The notes below the pieces were generated by a model, which saw nothing but the letters and a program-made list of their open reading frames with translations, did no database searches and was not told where the DNA came from. This document shows positions 30,912-39,009 of a stretch of 64,000 nucleotides of DNA, piece after piece (the first letter of the stretch is position 1; every line of letters begins with the position of its first letter). A program made the position numbers and the translations under genes. Origin of the DNA: Pseudogemmatithrix spongiicola (GTDB lineage: Bacteria; Gemmatimonadota; Gemmatimonadetes; Gemmatimonadales; Gemmatimonadaceae); NCBI RefSeq assembly GCF_030623445.1, contig NZ_CP130613.1, forward strand, positions 2,046,001-2,110,000, read 5' to 3'.

Positions 30912-31040
30912 CTACGGCCCGAAGCCCGGCGGCGCCTTCTCCTCCTGCGGCGTCTCCAACACCTTCTTGAAGCACCAGAATGTGCCGCCCCACACGAGCA
31001 GGAGCGAGAATGTCATGAAGATCCAACCCAGGGTCGTCAT
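30912..31040 (-). CDS. MetS-family NSS transporter small subunit (42 residues)
   Basis: A tiny gene encoding 42 residues: a short start (MTTLGWIFM), a single transmembrane helix (about 5-24), and a polar tail (FKKVLETPQEEKAPPGFGP). ATG at 31040 preceded by a GAGGAG ribosome site about eight bases upstream. It begins 12 bases after the stop of the NSS transporter at 31053. Position, length and layout match the MetS-type small partner that accompanies MetP-like sodium-dependent amino-acid transporters in actinobacteria and others. The function in assembly or stability of the transporter is inferred. Confidence 0.85.
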   Translation of the reverse strand: MTTLGWIFMTFSLLLVWGGTFWCFKKVLETPQEEKAPPGFGP

Positions 31041-31052
31041 TGTGGTTTCTCC

Positions 31053-32648
31053 TCAGTCCGCAGGGTTGTTGTCGTCGATGTCCACGCCGGCCGCGCGCAG
31101 GCGCTTCTCACCGACATAGGTCACGATCACGAGGTACGCGAGGATCGCCGCGATGGTCAGCATCGCGACGCGCGAGCCCGTGTTGGCCCAGGACGCCTCC
31201 AGCGAGGCCCTGAAGTTCTGGATCGTGAAGCCCACGAACACGATGATCAGGTACGCCGGCGCGATGTACTTCATGATCACCTTGAAGATCGTCGGCACCT
31301 GGATCGACGCGCCTTGGTGCAACTCCTTCCAGCCGCGCTCGATGCCGAACACCCAGCCGAAGTAGATGATCTGCACCATCGCCAGCACGAAGATCAGGTA
31401 GGTCCCGACCCAGAAGTCCACCGTGCTCCAGAAGGCGCCGCCCGCCGTGAACCAGAGCGTGAGGATCGCGCCGATGGTGCCGATGATGGCGATCGTCGAC
31501 GTGGACTTGGTGTGCGACCAGCCCGTCGCCTCCTTCAGGTGCGCCGTCGCCGGGGCGTACATCGAGAGCGAGCTCGTGATCGCCGCCAGCCAGAGCATCA
31601 AGAACCAGATCGCGCCGATGATGTTCTCGAACGCACCCATCTGCGCGAATACCACCGGCAGCGTGTTGAAGCCGAGGCCGAACGAGCCCGTCGCGACCGC
31701 ACCGGCCGTGCCGCTCAAGCCGAGGAACACGAAGGCGGCGGTGAGCGTGATCATCCCGCCGAAGCCCACCTCGAAGAGTTCGTTGGTCGCCGACGCCGTG
31801 AGGCCCGACAGTGCGACGTCATCCTTCGCCTTCATATAGGAGGCGTAGTTGATGATGACGCCGAAGCCGACGGACAGCGAGAAGAAGATTTGCCCGGCGG
31901 CCGCCAGCCATGTCTGGAAGTTCCCGAGCGCCGAGAAGTCGGGGTTCCACATGTAGCCGAGGCCGTTGATCACGTTCTGCTCGGGAATCGCCGGGTTCGG
32001 CGTGCCGAGCGTGAGCACGCGGATCAGGACGATCAACGCGCAGACGGCCATCACGGGCATCGCGTAGGAGACGAATTTCTCGATGCCCTTCGACAGCCCG
32101 CGGAACACGAAGAAGATGTTGACCGCGAACACGACGATCCAGCTGATCACGGTGAACTTGGAGTCGCCCGTGAAGAGCAGGCCGTCGCCGTCGGCGCCGG
32201 TGATCATCGTATAGAACGACCCGGACTGCGCCGTCTGCGTGACGATGTCTGCCGTGCGGTCGATGCCGATGCCGCCGCTGATGTACTTGAGGAAGTACGC
32301 GAACGTCCACGTCTCGATGAACACGTAGTACGTGCTCACGCCCAGCGGGATGAGCACGCCAAGCACGCCGAGATAGCGCGCGAGGCGACCCTTGCCGATG
32401 GCCCCCATCACCATCGGCGCGCCGTGCAGGCCCTTCTTGCCGCCGTACTTGCCCATCGTCCACTCGGCCCAGCCGATCGGCAGGCCCAGCAGGAACAGCG
32501 CGCAGAAATACGGAATCAGGAATGCGCCGCCGCCGTTCGCAGCCGCCTGGCCGGGAAAGCGGAGGAAGTTGCCGAGGCCCACGGCGGATCCCGCGACTGC
32601 GAGGATCACGCCGAGTTTACTGCCCCATTCTTCCTTGTTATCAGACAT
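31053..32648 (-). CDS. Sodium-dependent amino acid transporter, NSS/SNF family (MetP-like)
   Basis: A 531-residue member of the neurotransmitter:sodium symporter family with about 12 transmembrane helices. Seen: the N-terminal WGSKLGVILAVAGSAVGLGNFLRFP helix 1 with the unwound sodium site, GVSTYYVFIETWTFAYFLKY (helix 3), SLSVGFGVIINYASYM (helix 6 region) and SSLSMYAPATAHL. It would take up amino acids with sodium across the inner membrane. Members followed by a MetS-like small gene include methionine/alanine carriers, so those substrates are possible. ATG at 32648. Confidence 0.92.
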   Translation of the reverse strand: MSDNKEEWGSKLGVILAVAGSAVGLGNFLRFPGQAAANGGGAFLIPYFCALFLLGLPIGWAEWTMGKYGGKKGLHGAPMVMGAIGKGRLARYLGVLGVLIPLGVSTYYVFIETWTFAYFLKYISGGIGIDRTADIVTQTAQSGSFYTMITGADGDGLLFTGDSKFTVISWIVVFAVNIFFVFRGLSKGIEKFVSYAMPVMAVCALIVLIRVLTLGTPNPAIPEQNVINGLGYMWNPDFSALGNFQTWLAAAGQIFFSLSVGFGVIINYASYMKAKDDVALSGLTASATNELFEVGFGGMITLTAAFVFLGLSGTAGAVATGSFGLGFNTLPVVFAQMGAFENIIGAIWFLMLWLAAITSSLSMYAPATAHLKEATGWSHTKSTSTIAIIGTIGAILTLWFTAGGAFWSTVDFWVGTYLIFVLAMVQIIYFGWVFGIERGWKELHQGASIQVPTIFKVIMKYIAPAYLIIVFVGFTIQNFRASLEASWANTGSRVAMLTIAAILAYLVIVTYVGEKRLRAAGVDIDDNNPAD

Positions 32649-32720
32649 CAGGTCTCTGTCCGGGGGATGAGGGAACCTGCGGGGGAATGTCCTACAGAAC
32701 GCCTGAAGATGGCACGTGGC

Positions 32721-34850
32721 CTAGGGCTTCAGCCAGTGGCCGAACCAATCGCGCAGGCGGCCGAGCCGGTCCACGAGCAGCCAGGGCTCGCCGGTGCGCG
32801 AGAGATCGTGCGTGCTGCGCGGGTAGCGGACGAACTCCACCGGCACGCCCTGCCGCACCAACGCGGCGAACCATTGCTCGGCGTCCGTCATCGGCGTGCG
32901 ATGGTCCTCTTCCGACTGCAGGATGAACGTCGGCGTCTGCACCTGCCGCACGTAGCGGATCGGCGAGAGCGAGTCATACATCGCCGGGTTGTCCCACGGA
33001 CGGCCGTAGAACTCGAACTCGGTCAGTCCCTGCGCGTCCGACGTGCCGTACCAACTCCACCAGTTGGAGATCATGCGGTCGGCCTGCGCGGCCTTGAAGC
33101 GATTGGTCTTCACGGTGACCCACGCGGTCATCACGCCCCCGTAGGACCCACCCGTCACGCCCATGCGCGTGGAGTCGACATCCGCACGCGCGGCGGCGAT
33201 GTCCACGGCCTTCATGAGATCCTCGTAGTCCTCGGCGAACCAGCGCCCGCGCGTGCTGAACGTGAAGTCCGCGCCGTAGCCGCTGGAGCCGCGTGGATTC
33301 GTGTACAGCACCATGAAGCCGGCCGCGGCGAGGTTCTGCGTCTCATCGAACCACTGCTCGCCGTACTGCGAGTGCGGGCCGCCGTGGATGTACAGCACAA
33401 GCGGGTACTTCTTGCCGGCCTCGTAGCCGAAGGGCTTCATGAGCCAGCCTTCGATCTCCACGTCGCCGACCGACCTGTACGTGAGGCGCTCGGCGTCGCT
33501 CCACGCGATCTCGCGGTTCAGCGCGTCATTGAAGCCCGTGAGCTTGCGCTCGTTCCGGCCGTCCACGCCGGCGATGAAGAGCTCGGTGGGTTTGGCCACG
33601 CTCGTTGACACGTACGCCACGCTGGTGCCGGCCGCATTGAACGAGAAGCCGTTCATCTTGCGGCGGCCGCCGAGCACCTCGCGCATCTGTGCCGTGCGCG
33701 GATTGACCATGAAGAGACCGCTCGAGCCGCCGATGTCGGCCCACATCGCGATCTCGCCGGAGGGCAGCCACTCCATGCCGCCGGGCTCGTAGCGCCAGGT
33801 CGGCGTGAGGTTGGTCGGCTGGCCGCCGGCCACGTTGATGACCATGAGGCGCGCGTTCGCGGTGCGCGAGGCGCGATGCACGAAGGCGAGCTGGCGGCCG
33901 TCCGGCGACCAGGTGAGATCCGACTCCGTGCCGACCAGCGTCGCGACCTTGCGCGGCGTGCCGCCGGCGACGGGAATCACGAAGATGTCGGCGTCGTTGC
34001 GCGGCGCTTCGTCGCGCACGCGGTCATACGGCAGGCGCGAGATGGAATCGTTGATGGCCTGCACCAGCGAATCGGGGCGCAGGTCGGCATCGGCGATGAA
34101 GGCGATGAATCGGCCATCCGGACTCACGACCGGGCTGCGATGCGAGTACGCCGTGCGCGTGAGCTGCTCACGGCGAGCACCCGGTGCTTGGGTGAAGATC
34201 TGCTGCGGCCGCACCTGCGGCGCCGTGCGCGCGCCGGGCAGGAAGCCCTGTCCGTTCGCCTTGTAGCGGGCGCTCAAGATGTGCCGGCCGTCGAAGCGCT
34301 CGGGCATCACCGGCTTCGTGATGGCGCCGAAGGGCGGACGCGCCGTGGGCTGCATGCGGGCGTACGGATCCGCCTCGCGTGCCGCACGCGGGCCGCCTGC
34401 AGTATCGGCATCGGCCGCGGCGCTGAATACCGCGAACTTGCCGTCGCGCGGCCAACTGCCCGCGGGATAGTTCTCCACCTGCGCGGCCTCGCCGCCGGGC
34501 GCGTCCATGCGGATGGCCCAGGTGTTGCCGCTGCCGCCCGGCCGCTGCGACGAGAAGAACAGGTACTTGCCGTCGGGCGAGAAGCGCGGATTGCTGCTCT
34601 CGTAGCCGGGTGCCGTGTAGCGCTGCGGATCGCCGCCGGCGGCCGGCGCCACCCAGACTTCCTGGTGGCGCTTGTTCTCGCGCTCGTTCACCGTGGTCAC
34701 GGTGAAGGCAACGAGGCGCCCGTCGGGCGACATCGCGGGTTGCGAGACGGTCGTGAGGCGATGCCAGTCGTTGGGCTGCATCGCACGCTGGGCGGCGGCT
34801 GCCGCGGGGGCGAAGAGAAGCGCCGTGAGGGCGCGACGGAGGACACGCAT
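32721..34850 (-). CDS. Secreted S9 family peptidase (dipeptidyl/acylaminoacyl peptidase type)
   Basis: A 709-residue exported peptidase. Seen: signal peptide (about 1-21, AAAAAQ), beta-propeller blades (AMSPDGRLVAFTV, RFSPDGKYLFFSS), and a C-terminal hydrolase domain with GGSYGGVMTAW, Asp in QSEEDHRTPM and His in RSTHDLSRTG, giving the Ser-Asp-His triad. Length is normal for the family. ATG at 34850 selected because it begins a clean signal sequence. It is divergent from the FecA-like receptor gene at 35035. Its relation to the other S9 enzyme at 27232 is family level only; the two are not close. Confidence 0.92.
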   Translation of the reverse strand: MRVLRRALTALLFAPAAAAAQRAMQPNDWHRLTTVSQPAMSPDGRLVAFTVTTVNERENKRHQEVWVAPAAGGDPQRYTAPGYESSNPRFSPDGKYLFFSSQRPGGSGNTWAIRMDAPGGEAAQVENYPAGSWPRDGKFAVFSAAADADTAGGPRAAREADPYARMQPTARPPFGAITKPVMPERFDGRHILSARYKANGQGFLPGARTAPQVRPQQIFTQAPGARREQLTRTAYSHRSPVVSPDGRFIAFIADADLRPDSLVQAINDSISRLPYDRVRDEAPRNDADIFVIPVAGGTPRKVATLVGTESDLTWSPDGRQLAFVHRASRTANARLMVINVAGGQPTNLTPTWRYEPGGMEWLPSGEIAMWADIGGSSGLFMVNPRTAQMREVLGGRRKMNGFSFNAAGTSVAYVSTSVAKPTELFIAGVDGRNERKLTGFNDALNREIAWSDAERLTYRSVGDVEIEGWLMKPFGYEAGKKYPLVLYIHGGPHSQYGEQWFDETQNLAAAGFMVLYTNPRGSSGYGADFTFSTRGRWFAEDYEDLMKAVDIAAARADVDSTRMGVTGGSYGGVMTAWVTVKTNRFKAAQADRMISNWWSWYGTSDAQGLTEFEFYGRPWDNPAMYDSLSPIRYVRQVQTPTFILQSEEDHRTPMTDAEQWFAALVRQGVPVEFVRYPRSTHDLSRTGEPWLLVDRLGRLRDWFGHWLKP

Positions 34851-35003
34851 GGGAGAGGCGGCTCGGCGTGAGAGTACGTCGGTCTGGGCGAGAGATAACA
34901 CGAGCGTTACGTACTCGCCCCCGCCAGACGCTGACGGACAGCGAATCGCCGGAAACCCTATTGCATTACTCCCCATTGGCGTTTAGCCTCCATAACTGGC
35001 TTT

Positions 35004-35018
35004 TGAAAACGATTCTCA
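35004..35018. promoter_or_regulatory. Fur-box-like site upstream of the TonB receptor
   Basis: TGAAAACGATTCTCA matches 14 of the 14 fixed-position bases except one against the 7-1-7 Fur pattern TGANAAT-N-ATTNTCA (the T at position 7 is C). It lies 16 bases before the FecA-like start codon, in an AT-rich stretch, and therefore probably overlaps the promoter. Confidence 0.65.
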
Positions 35019-35034
35019 TCTAACGTTCGACTCA

Positions 35035-37332
35035 ATGGCTTCCTCCTCCCCCCGCCCCCGCCGCGCGTCGCGTGCACTTCCGCTGGCGTTGATGTTGTCG
35101 CTGGTGGCTTTCGCCCCTCGCGGACTGACCGCGCAAGCGCGCGATACCGCCCCCGGCCGACGCGCCTTGCGGGATTCCAGCCGTAGCCTCCGCGACTCCG
35201 TCGCGCGGCTGCCCGGCCTCACGATCATCGGCACCACGGAAGACCGGAGCCGCATTCCCGGCTCAGCCCAGACGCTTGATCGGCGCACCCTGACCCGAGC
35301 CCGCGTCTTCACCACGAACGAAGCGCTGCGCAAGGTCTCCGGCATCGTCGTGCGAGACGAGGAGGGCCTCGGGCTGCGCCCGAACATCGGCATTCGCGGG
35401 CTCAATCCGACCCGTTCCGCCAAAGTGCTGCTCCTCGAGGACGGCGTTCCCGTTGCGCTCGCCCCCTACGGCGACAATGCCGCGTACTACCACCCGCCCA
35501 TCGGCCGCATGGAGCGCATCGAAGTGCTCAAGGGCGCGGGCCAGATCCTCTATGGCCCGCAGACCATCGGTGGCGTCATCAACTACATCACGCCCGGGCT
35601 CCCCGCCGTCTCCTCGACGTCGTTGCGGGTGGCCGGGGGCTCCAACGCGTTCGGCAGCGCGCAGGCGCGCGTGGCGGCCGTGCAGGGCGATGGCGGTGTG
35701 GTGTTCGACGTCGGCCGCTTCCGCTCGCTCGGCGCCCGCGAGAACACGGCTTCCGACGTCTCGGACGCCTCAGCGAAATTCTTCCTGCGCCTGGCCCCGA
35801 CGCAGCGGCTCACGGCAAAGGCCAACTTCTTCCGCGAAGGGTCGCAGGTCACCTACTCGGGGCTGCGTGAATCCGAGTGGGCGGACAATCCGCGCCAGAA
35901 TCCCTTCCGCAACGACCGCTTCGACATCCAGCGCCTCGGCGGCGCCATCGCCCACGAGTGGACCGCCGGCCACCGGCGCCTCGTCACCACGCTTTACGGC
36001 CACCAGATCCAGCGGGATTGGTGGCGACAGTCGAGCAACTCCTCGCAGCGCCCGAATGACGCGGCCGACCCCGCCTGCGGGTCGATCGCCGCCCTCGAGA
36101 CGGGGTGCGGCAATGAAGGGCGGTTGCGGCAGTATCGGATCGCCGGCATCGAACCGCGTTACGCGCAGCCACTCGTCCTCGGCGCCCTCGCGGGTGAGCT
36201 CGACGCCGGGCTGCGGCTGCATCGCGAGGTCCAGACCCGGGTGCAGCTCAACGGAGCGGCGCACGACAGTCGCAGCGCCGGACCCGCCGGCAATCCGGGC
36301 TCCGGGATCCTTGAGGACAACCTTCGCACCACCAGCGCCCTCGCCGGCTTCGTACAGGCGCGCATCGGAGGCTTGACGTGGAGCGTCACGCCAGGCCTGC
36401 GGGTGGAACGGATCACGATCACGCGCACCAACCGCCGCCCGCTGGCCGGCGCGCCCTCGGGCGTCGGCGGCGAGACGTCGCTCACCGAGATCATCCCGGG
36501 CATCGGCGCCACGCTTGCACCCAGCGCGCGCCTCACCGTGTTCGCCGGCGCGCATCGTGGCTTCGCGCCGCCGCGCAACGAGGACATCATCAGCAACACC
36601 ACGGGTGGCGTCGTCGAGCTCGACCCGGAGCGCTCGTGGAACTACGAAGTCGGGGCGCGCTGGACCTCCGCGCGGGGATGGAACCTCGACGCGACGGTGT
36701 TCCGCCTCGACTTCGAGAACCAGGTGATTCCGGCCTCGGTGGCCGGGGGAGCGGGCGCCACGCTCACAAGCGCCGGCCGTACCCTGCACCAAGGCGTCGA
36801 GTTCGACCTGCGCGGAGACCTGCCGGCGCTGGGTGGCCTGACGCCTTTCGTGCAGCTGGCGACGACCTGGATGCCGATCGCCCGATTCGAAGGCGAGCGC
36901 TTCGCCTTCATCGGCACCGGCGGTGCCGACGTCGCCGGCCAAGTGTACGCGGAGCAGAACGCGGCCGAGTCGCGGACGGCCCTGCGCGTGACGGGCAATC
37001 GCCTGCCGTATGCACCCGAGGTCACGGTCACCGCGACGCTCGGTGTCCGGCACCGGGCAGGCCTCGATCTCTCCGCCGAGGCGGTCCACGTGGGCCGGCA
37101 GTTCGGCGACGCCGCAAACACCAGCGTTCTCGTGCCGGACGGCCAGCAGGGCCCGCTCGCGGCCAACACGCTCTGGAACCTGTCGGCGAACTGGACGTCG
37201 GCGCCGCTCGGCGTCACGGTGTTCGCCACGGTGAAGAACGTCTTCGATGAACTGGTCGTGGTCGACCGCACGCGCGGGTTGCTCCCCGGGATGCCGAGGC
37301 TGCTGCAGCTGGGGCTGGAGCGGAGCTTCTAG
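35035..37332 (+). CDS. TonB-dependent receptor, FecA-like
   Basis: A 765-residue outer-membrane receptor. Seen: a signal segment (about 15-38), a plug domain with RTLTRARVFTTNEALRKV and the stretch GLRPNIGIRGLNPTRSAKVLLLEDG...GAGQILYGPQTIGGVINYITP, very similar in kind to ferric dicitrate receptor FecA, and a 22-strand barrel ending in the aromatic residue F (LGLERSF). No obvious FecR-signalling N-domain is present. Iron-siderophore or ferric citrate import is inferred from this similarity and from the Fur-like box upstream. ATG at 35035. It would be powered by the TonB system at 3895-7229. Confidence 0.9.
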   Translation: MASSSPRPRRASRALPLALMLSLVAFAPRGLTAQARDTAPGRRALRDSSRSLRDSVARLPGLTIIGTTEDRSRIPGSAQTLDRRTLTRARVFTTNEALRKVSGIVVRDEEGLGLRPNIGIRGLNPTRSAKVLLLEDGVPVALAPYGDNAAYYHPPIGRMERIEVLKGAGQILYGPQTIGGVINYITPGLPAVSSTSLRVAGGSNAFGSAQARVAAVQGDGGVVFDVGRFRSLGARENTASDVSDASAKFFLRLAPTQRLTAKANFFREGSQVTYSGLRESEWADNPRQNPFRNDRFDIQRLGGAIAHEWTAGHRRLVTTLYGHQIQRDWWRQSSNSSQRPNDAADPACGSIAALETGCGNEGRLRQYRIAGIEPRYAQPLVLGALAGELDAGLRLHREVQTRVQLNGAAHDSRSAGPAGNPGSGILEDNLRTTSALAGFVQARIGGLTWSVTPGLRVERITITRTNRRPLAGAPSGVGGETSLTEIIPGIGATLAPSARLTVFAGAHRGFAPPRNEDIISNTTGGVVELDPERSWNYEVGARWTSARGWNLDATVFRLDFENQVIPASVAGGAGATLTSAGRTLHQGVEFDLRGDLPALGGLTPFVQLATTWMPIARFEGERFAFIGTGGADVAGQVYAEQNAAESRTALRVTGNRLPYAPEVTVTATLGVRHRAGLDLSAEAVHVGRQFGDAANTSVLVPDGQQGPLAANTLWNLSANWTSAPLGVTVFATVKNVFDELVVVDRTRGLLPGMPRLLQLGLERSF

Positions 37333-37354
37333 GCCCGTCGAATCCGCGCGAGGC

Positions 37355-37378
37355 GGCCCGGCGCTCAGGCGCCGGGCT
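37355..37378. terminator. Hairpin at receptor / aminotransferase junction
   Basis: Bases 37355-37364 pair with 37369-37378 (one G-U) around a 4-base loop. It lies 23 bases after the receptor stop and overlaps the last codons of the aminotransferase. Confidence 0.6.
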
Positions 37379-38543
37379 GCATCCGACGGAGGACGCGACC
37401 GGCGCGCATCGCCGCCTCGGCGATGCGCGCTGGATGCGTGATGAACGAGATGCGGAAGAACCCTTCCCCGCCCGCGCCCAGCGACGATCCGGCGAGCACG
37501 ATGACGCCTTCTTCCATCATCAGGCGCTCGTGGAACTCCAGCGACGTGATGCCCGCCGGCAGCGGCACCCAGAGGTACATCGAGGCCTTCGGCGCCTCGA
37601 CGGCGAAGCCGTTCGCGCGGAAGGCGGCCACCGCGGCGTCGCGGCGTTCCTTGAACACCGCAAGGTTGCCGGGCACCCACTCCGCGTGGCTCTCCAGCGC
37701 AGCCACGGCCGCCGCCTGCACCGCCATGAACTGGCCGGTGTCGAGAAAGCTCTTGGTCTTCGACAGCGCGCCGACCAACTCCGCGTTGCCGCAGGCCCAG
37801 CCGCAGCGCCAGCCGGTCATGTTGTAGGTCTTCGACAGCGAATGGAACTCGATGGCCACGTCGCGCGCGCCGGGCACATCGAAGATGCTCGGCGCGACGT
37901 AGCCGTCGAAGGTCATCTCCGAGTATGCGTTGTCGAAGAGCAGGATGATGCCAAGCTCCTTGCAGCGTCGGACGATGCGCGCGAGGTACTCCATGGGCGC
38001 AATCGCGGCGGTCGGGTTGTTCGGATAGTTGAGGAACAACACCTTCGTGCGCGCCAACACCTCCGCCGGCACCTCGTCGAGTTCCACGAGGAAGTTGGTG
38101 CGCGGCGTGATCGGATACATGTACGGCTCGGCTTCGCTCAGCAGGGTGCCGCCGAGGTAGGCGAGGTAGCCGGGATCGGGGAGAATGGCGACGTCGCCCT
38201 TCTGCAGCGTGGCGAGGCAGAAGTGGGCGATGCCTTCCTTGGACCCGATGAGTGGCACGATCTCCTTGAGCGGATCGAAGCGCTGCCCGAAACGCTTCTC
38301 CATCCAGGCGCTCACGGCCTCGCGGTACTTGGGCAGCCCGAGTCCGAATCCGTAGCGGCTCATCGCGGGGTCCTGCACGGCGCTGATGAGCGCCTCCACG
38401 GCCTTCGGCGGTGCGGCGAGGTCGGCGTCGCCGGCGCCGAGGTCGATGACGTCCACACCCCGGGCGATGAGCTCGCGCTTCTTCTGGGGAATCGTGGCGA
38501 GCAGGTAGACCGGCAGCGAATCGAAACGGGCGGTGGTCTTCAC
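37365..38543 (-). CDS. Class I/II aminotransferase (LL-diaminopimelate aminotransferase-like)
   Basis: A 392-residue fold-type-I PLP aminotransferase. Seen: IDLGAGDADLAAPP near residue 35, YPNNPTAAIA, the PLP lysine in SLSKTYNMTGWRCGW (around 237), and an arginine in FRISFITHPARI near the C-terminus that binds the substrate carboxylate. The overall pattern is close to the DapL group of LL-diaminopimelate aminotransferases, which supply diaminopimelate/lysine in one step from tetrahydrodipicolinate; an aspartate- or alanine-type role cannot be excluded. ATG at 38543. No lysine genes are adjacent. Confidence 0.82.
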   Translation of the reverse strand: MKTTARFDSLPVYLLATIPQKKRELIARGVDVIDLGAGDADLAAPPKAVEALISAVQDPAMSRYGFGLGLPKYREAVSAWMEKRFGQRFDPLKEIVPLIGSKEGIAHFCLATLQKGDVAILPDPGYLAYLGGTLLSEAEPYMYPITPRTNFLVELDEVPAEVLARTKVLFLNYPNNPTAAIAPMEYLARIVRRCKELGIILLFDNAYSEMTFDGYVAPSIFDVPGARDVAIEFHSLSKTYNMTGWRCGWACGNAELVGALSKTKSFLDTGQFMAVQAAAVAALESHAEWVPGNLAVFKERRDAAVAAFRANGFAVEAPKASMYLWVPLPAGITSLEFHERLMMEEGVIVLAGSSLGAGGEGFFRISFITHPARIAEAAMRAGRVLRRMQPGA

Positions 38544-38627
38544 GGGGCCTGGGGGCGCGGTGGGAACGACGGAGTTGAAGCGGGCGAAGCGAGCATGTAA
38601 GCTACGCGCTTCATCTCAGCCCGCGCG

Positions 38628-39005
38628 ATGCTCCCCATGCCGTCGATTCGCCTACCCCGCTTGGTCGTGCCGCTCGCCATCGCCGTCGTGGCGGCGGCCA
38701 GCTGCCACACGTTCCCGACCGACCCGAACGCCACGCGCTGGGATCCGCCGCCAGCCCAGTTTCCGCTGACTTTCGTCAGCGGCCGCGTGTTCCGGCAGGG
38801 GACCAACACACCGATCGCCGGCGTGACCGTCGAGGGGGGCTCGAGCCGCAGCGTCACGGACTCGGCCGGCTTCTACGCCCTCGACGGCTACCGCGCCTCC
38901 CAGATGCTGGTGTCAGCGATGAAGGAAGGCTTCGACACGGTGCGGGTGAGCATCGTACTGAACGGCAGCAACCAGACCTTCAACATCGCGTTGCGCCAGC
39001 CCTGA
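38628..39005 (+). CDS. Small lipoprotein with carboxypeptidase-regulatory-like domain
   Basis: A 125-residue protein with a signal peptide ending in a lipobox-like VVAAASC (Cys about residue 26), then a single carboxypeptidase D regulatory-like beta-sandwich (VSGRVFRQGTNTPIAGVTVEGG ... VTDSAGFYALDGYR). Such domains often occur on surface lipoproteins and TonB-linked systems of these phyla. ATG at 38628, with a second in-frame ATG at 38637 as an alternative. Its stop is four bases from that of the convergent BNR-repeat protein, so no terminator fits between the two genes. Function unknown. Confidence 0.72.
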   Translation: MLPMPSIRLPRLVVPLAIAVVAAASCHTFPTDPNATRWDPPPAQFPLTFVSGRVFRQGTNTPIAGVTVEGGSSRSVTDSAGFYALDGYRASQMLVSAMKEGFDTVRVSIVLNGSNQTFNIALRQP

Positions 39006-39009
39006 ATCC

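Noticed and set aside
32649-32720. Possible riboswitch upstream of the NSS transporter
   Set aside because: The 72-base gap is too short for known aptamer classes and no conserved core was recognised.
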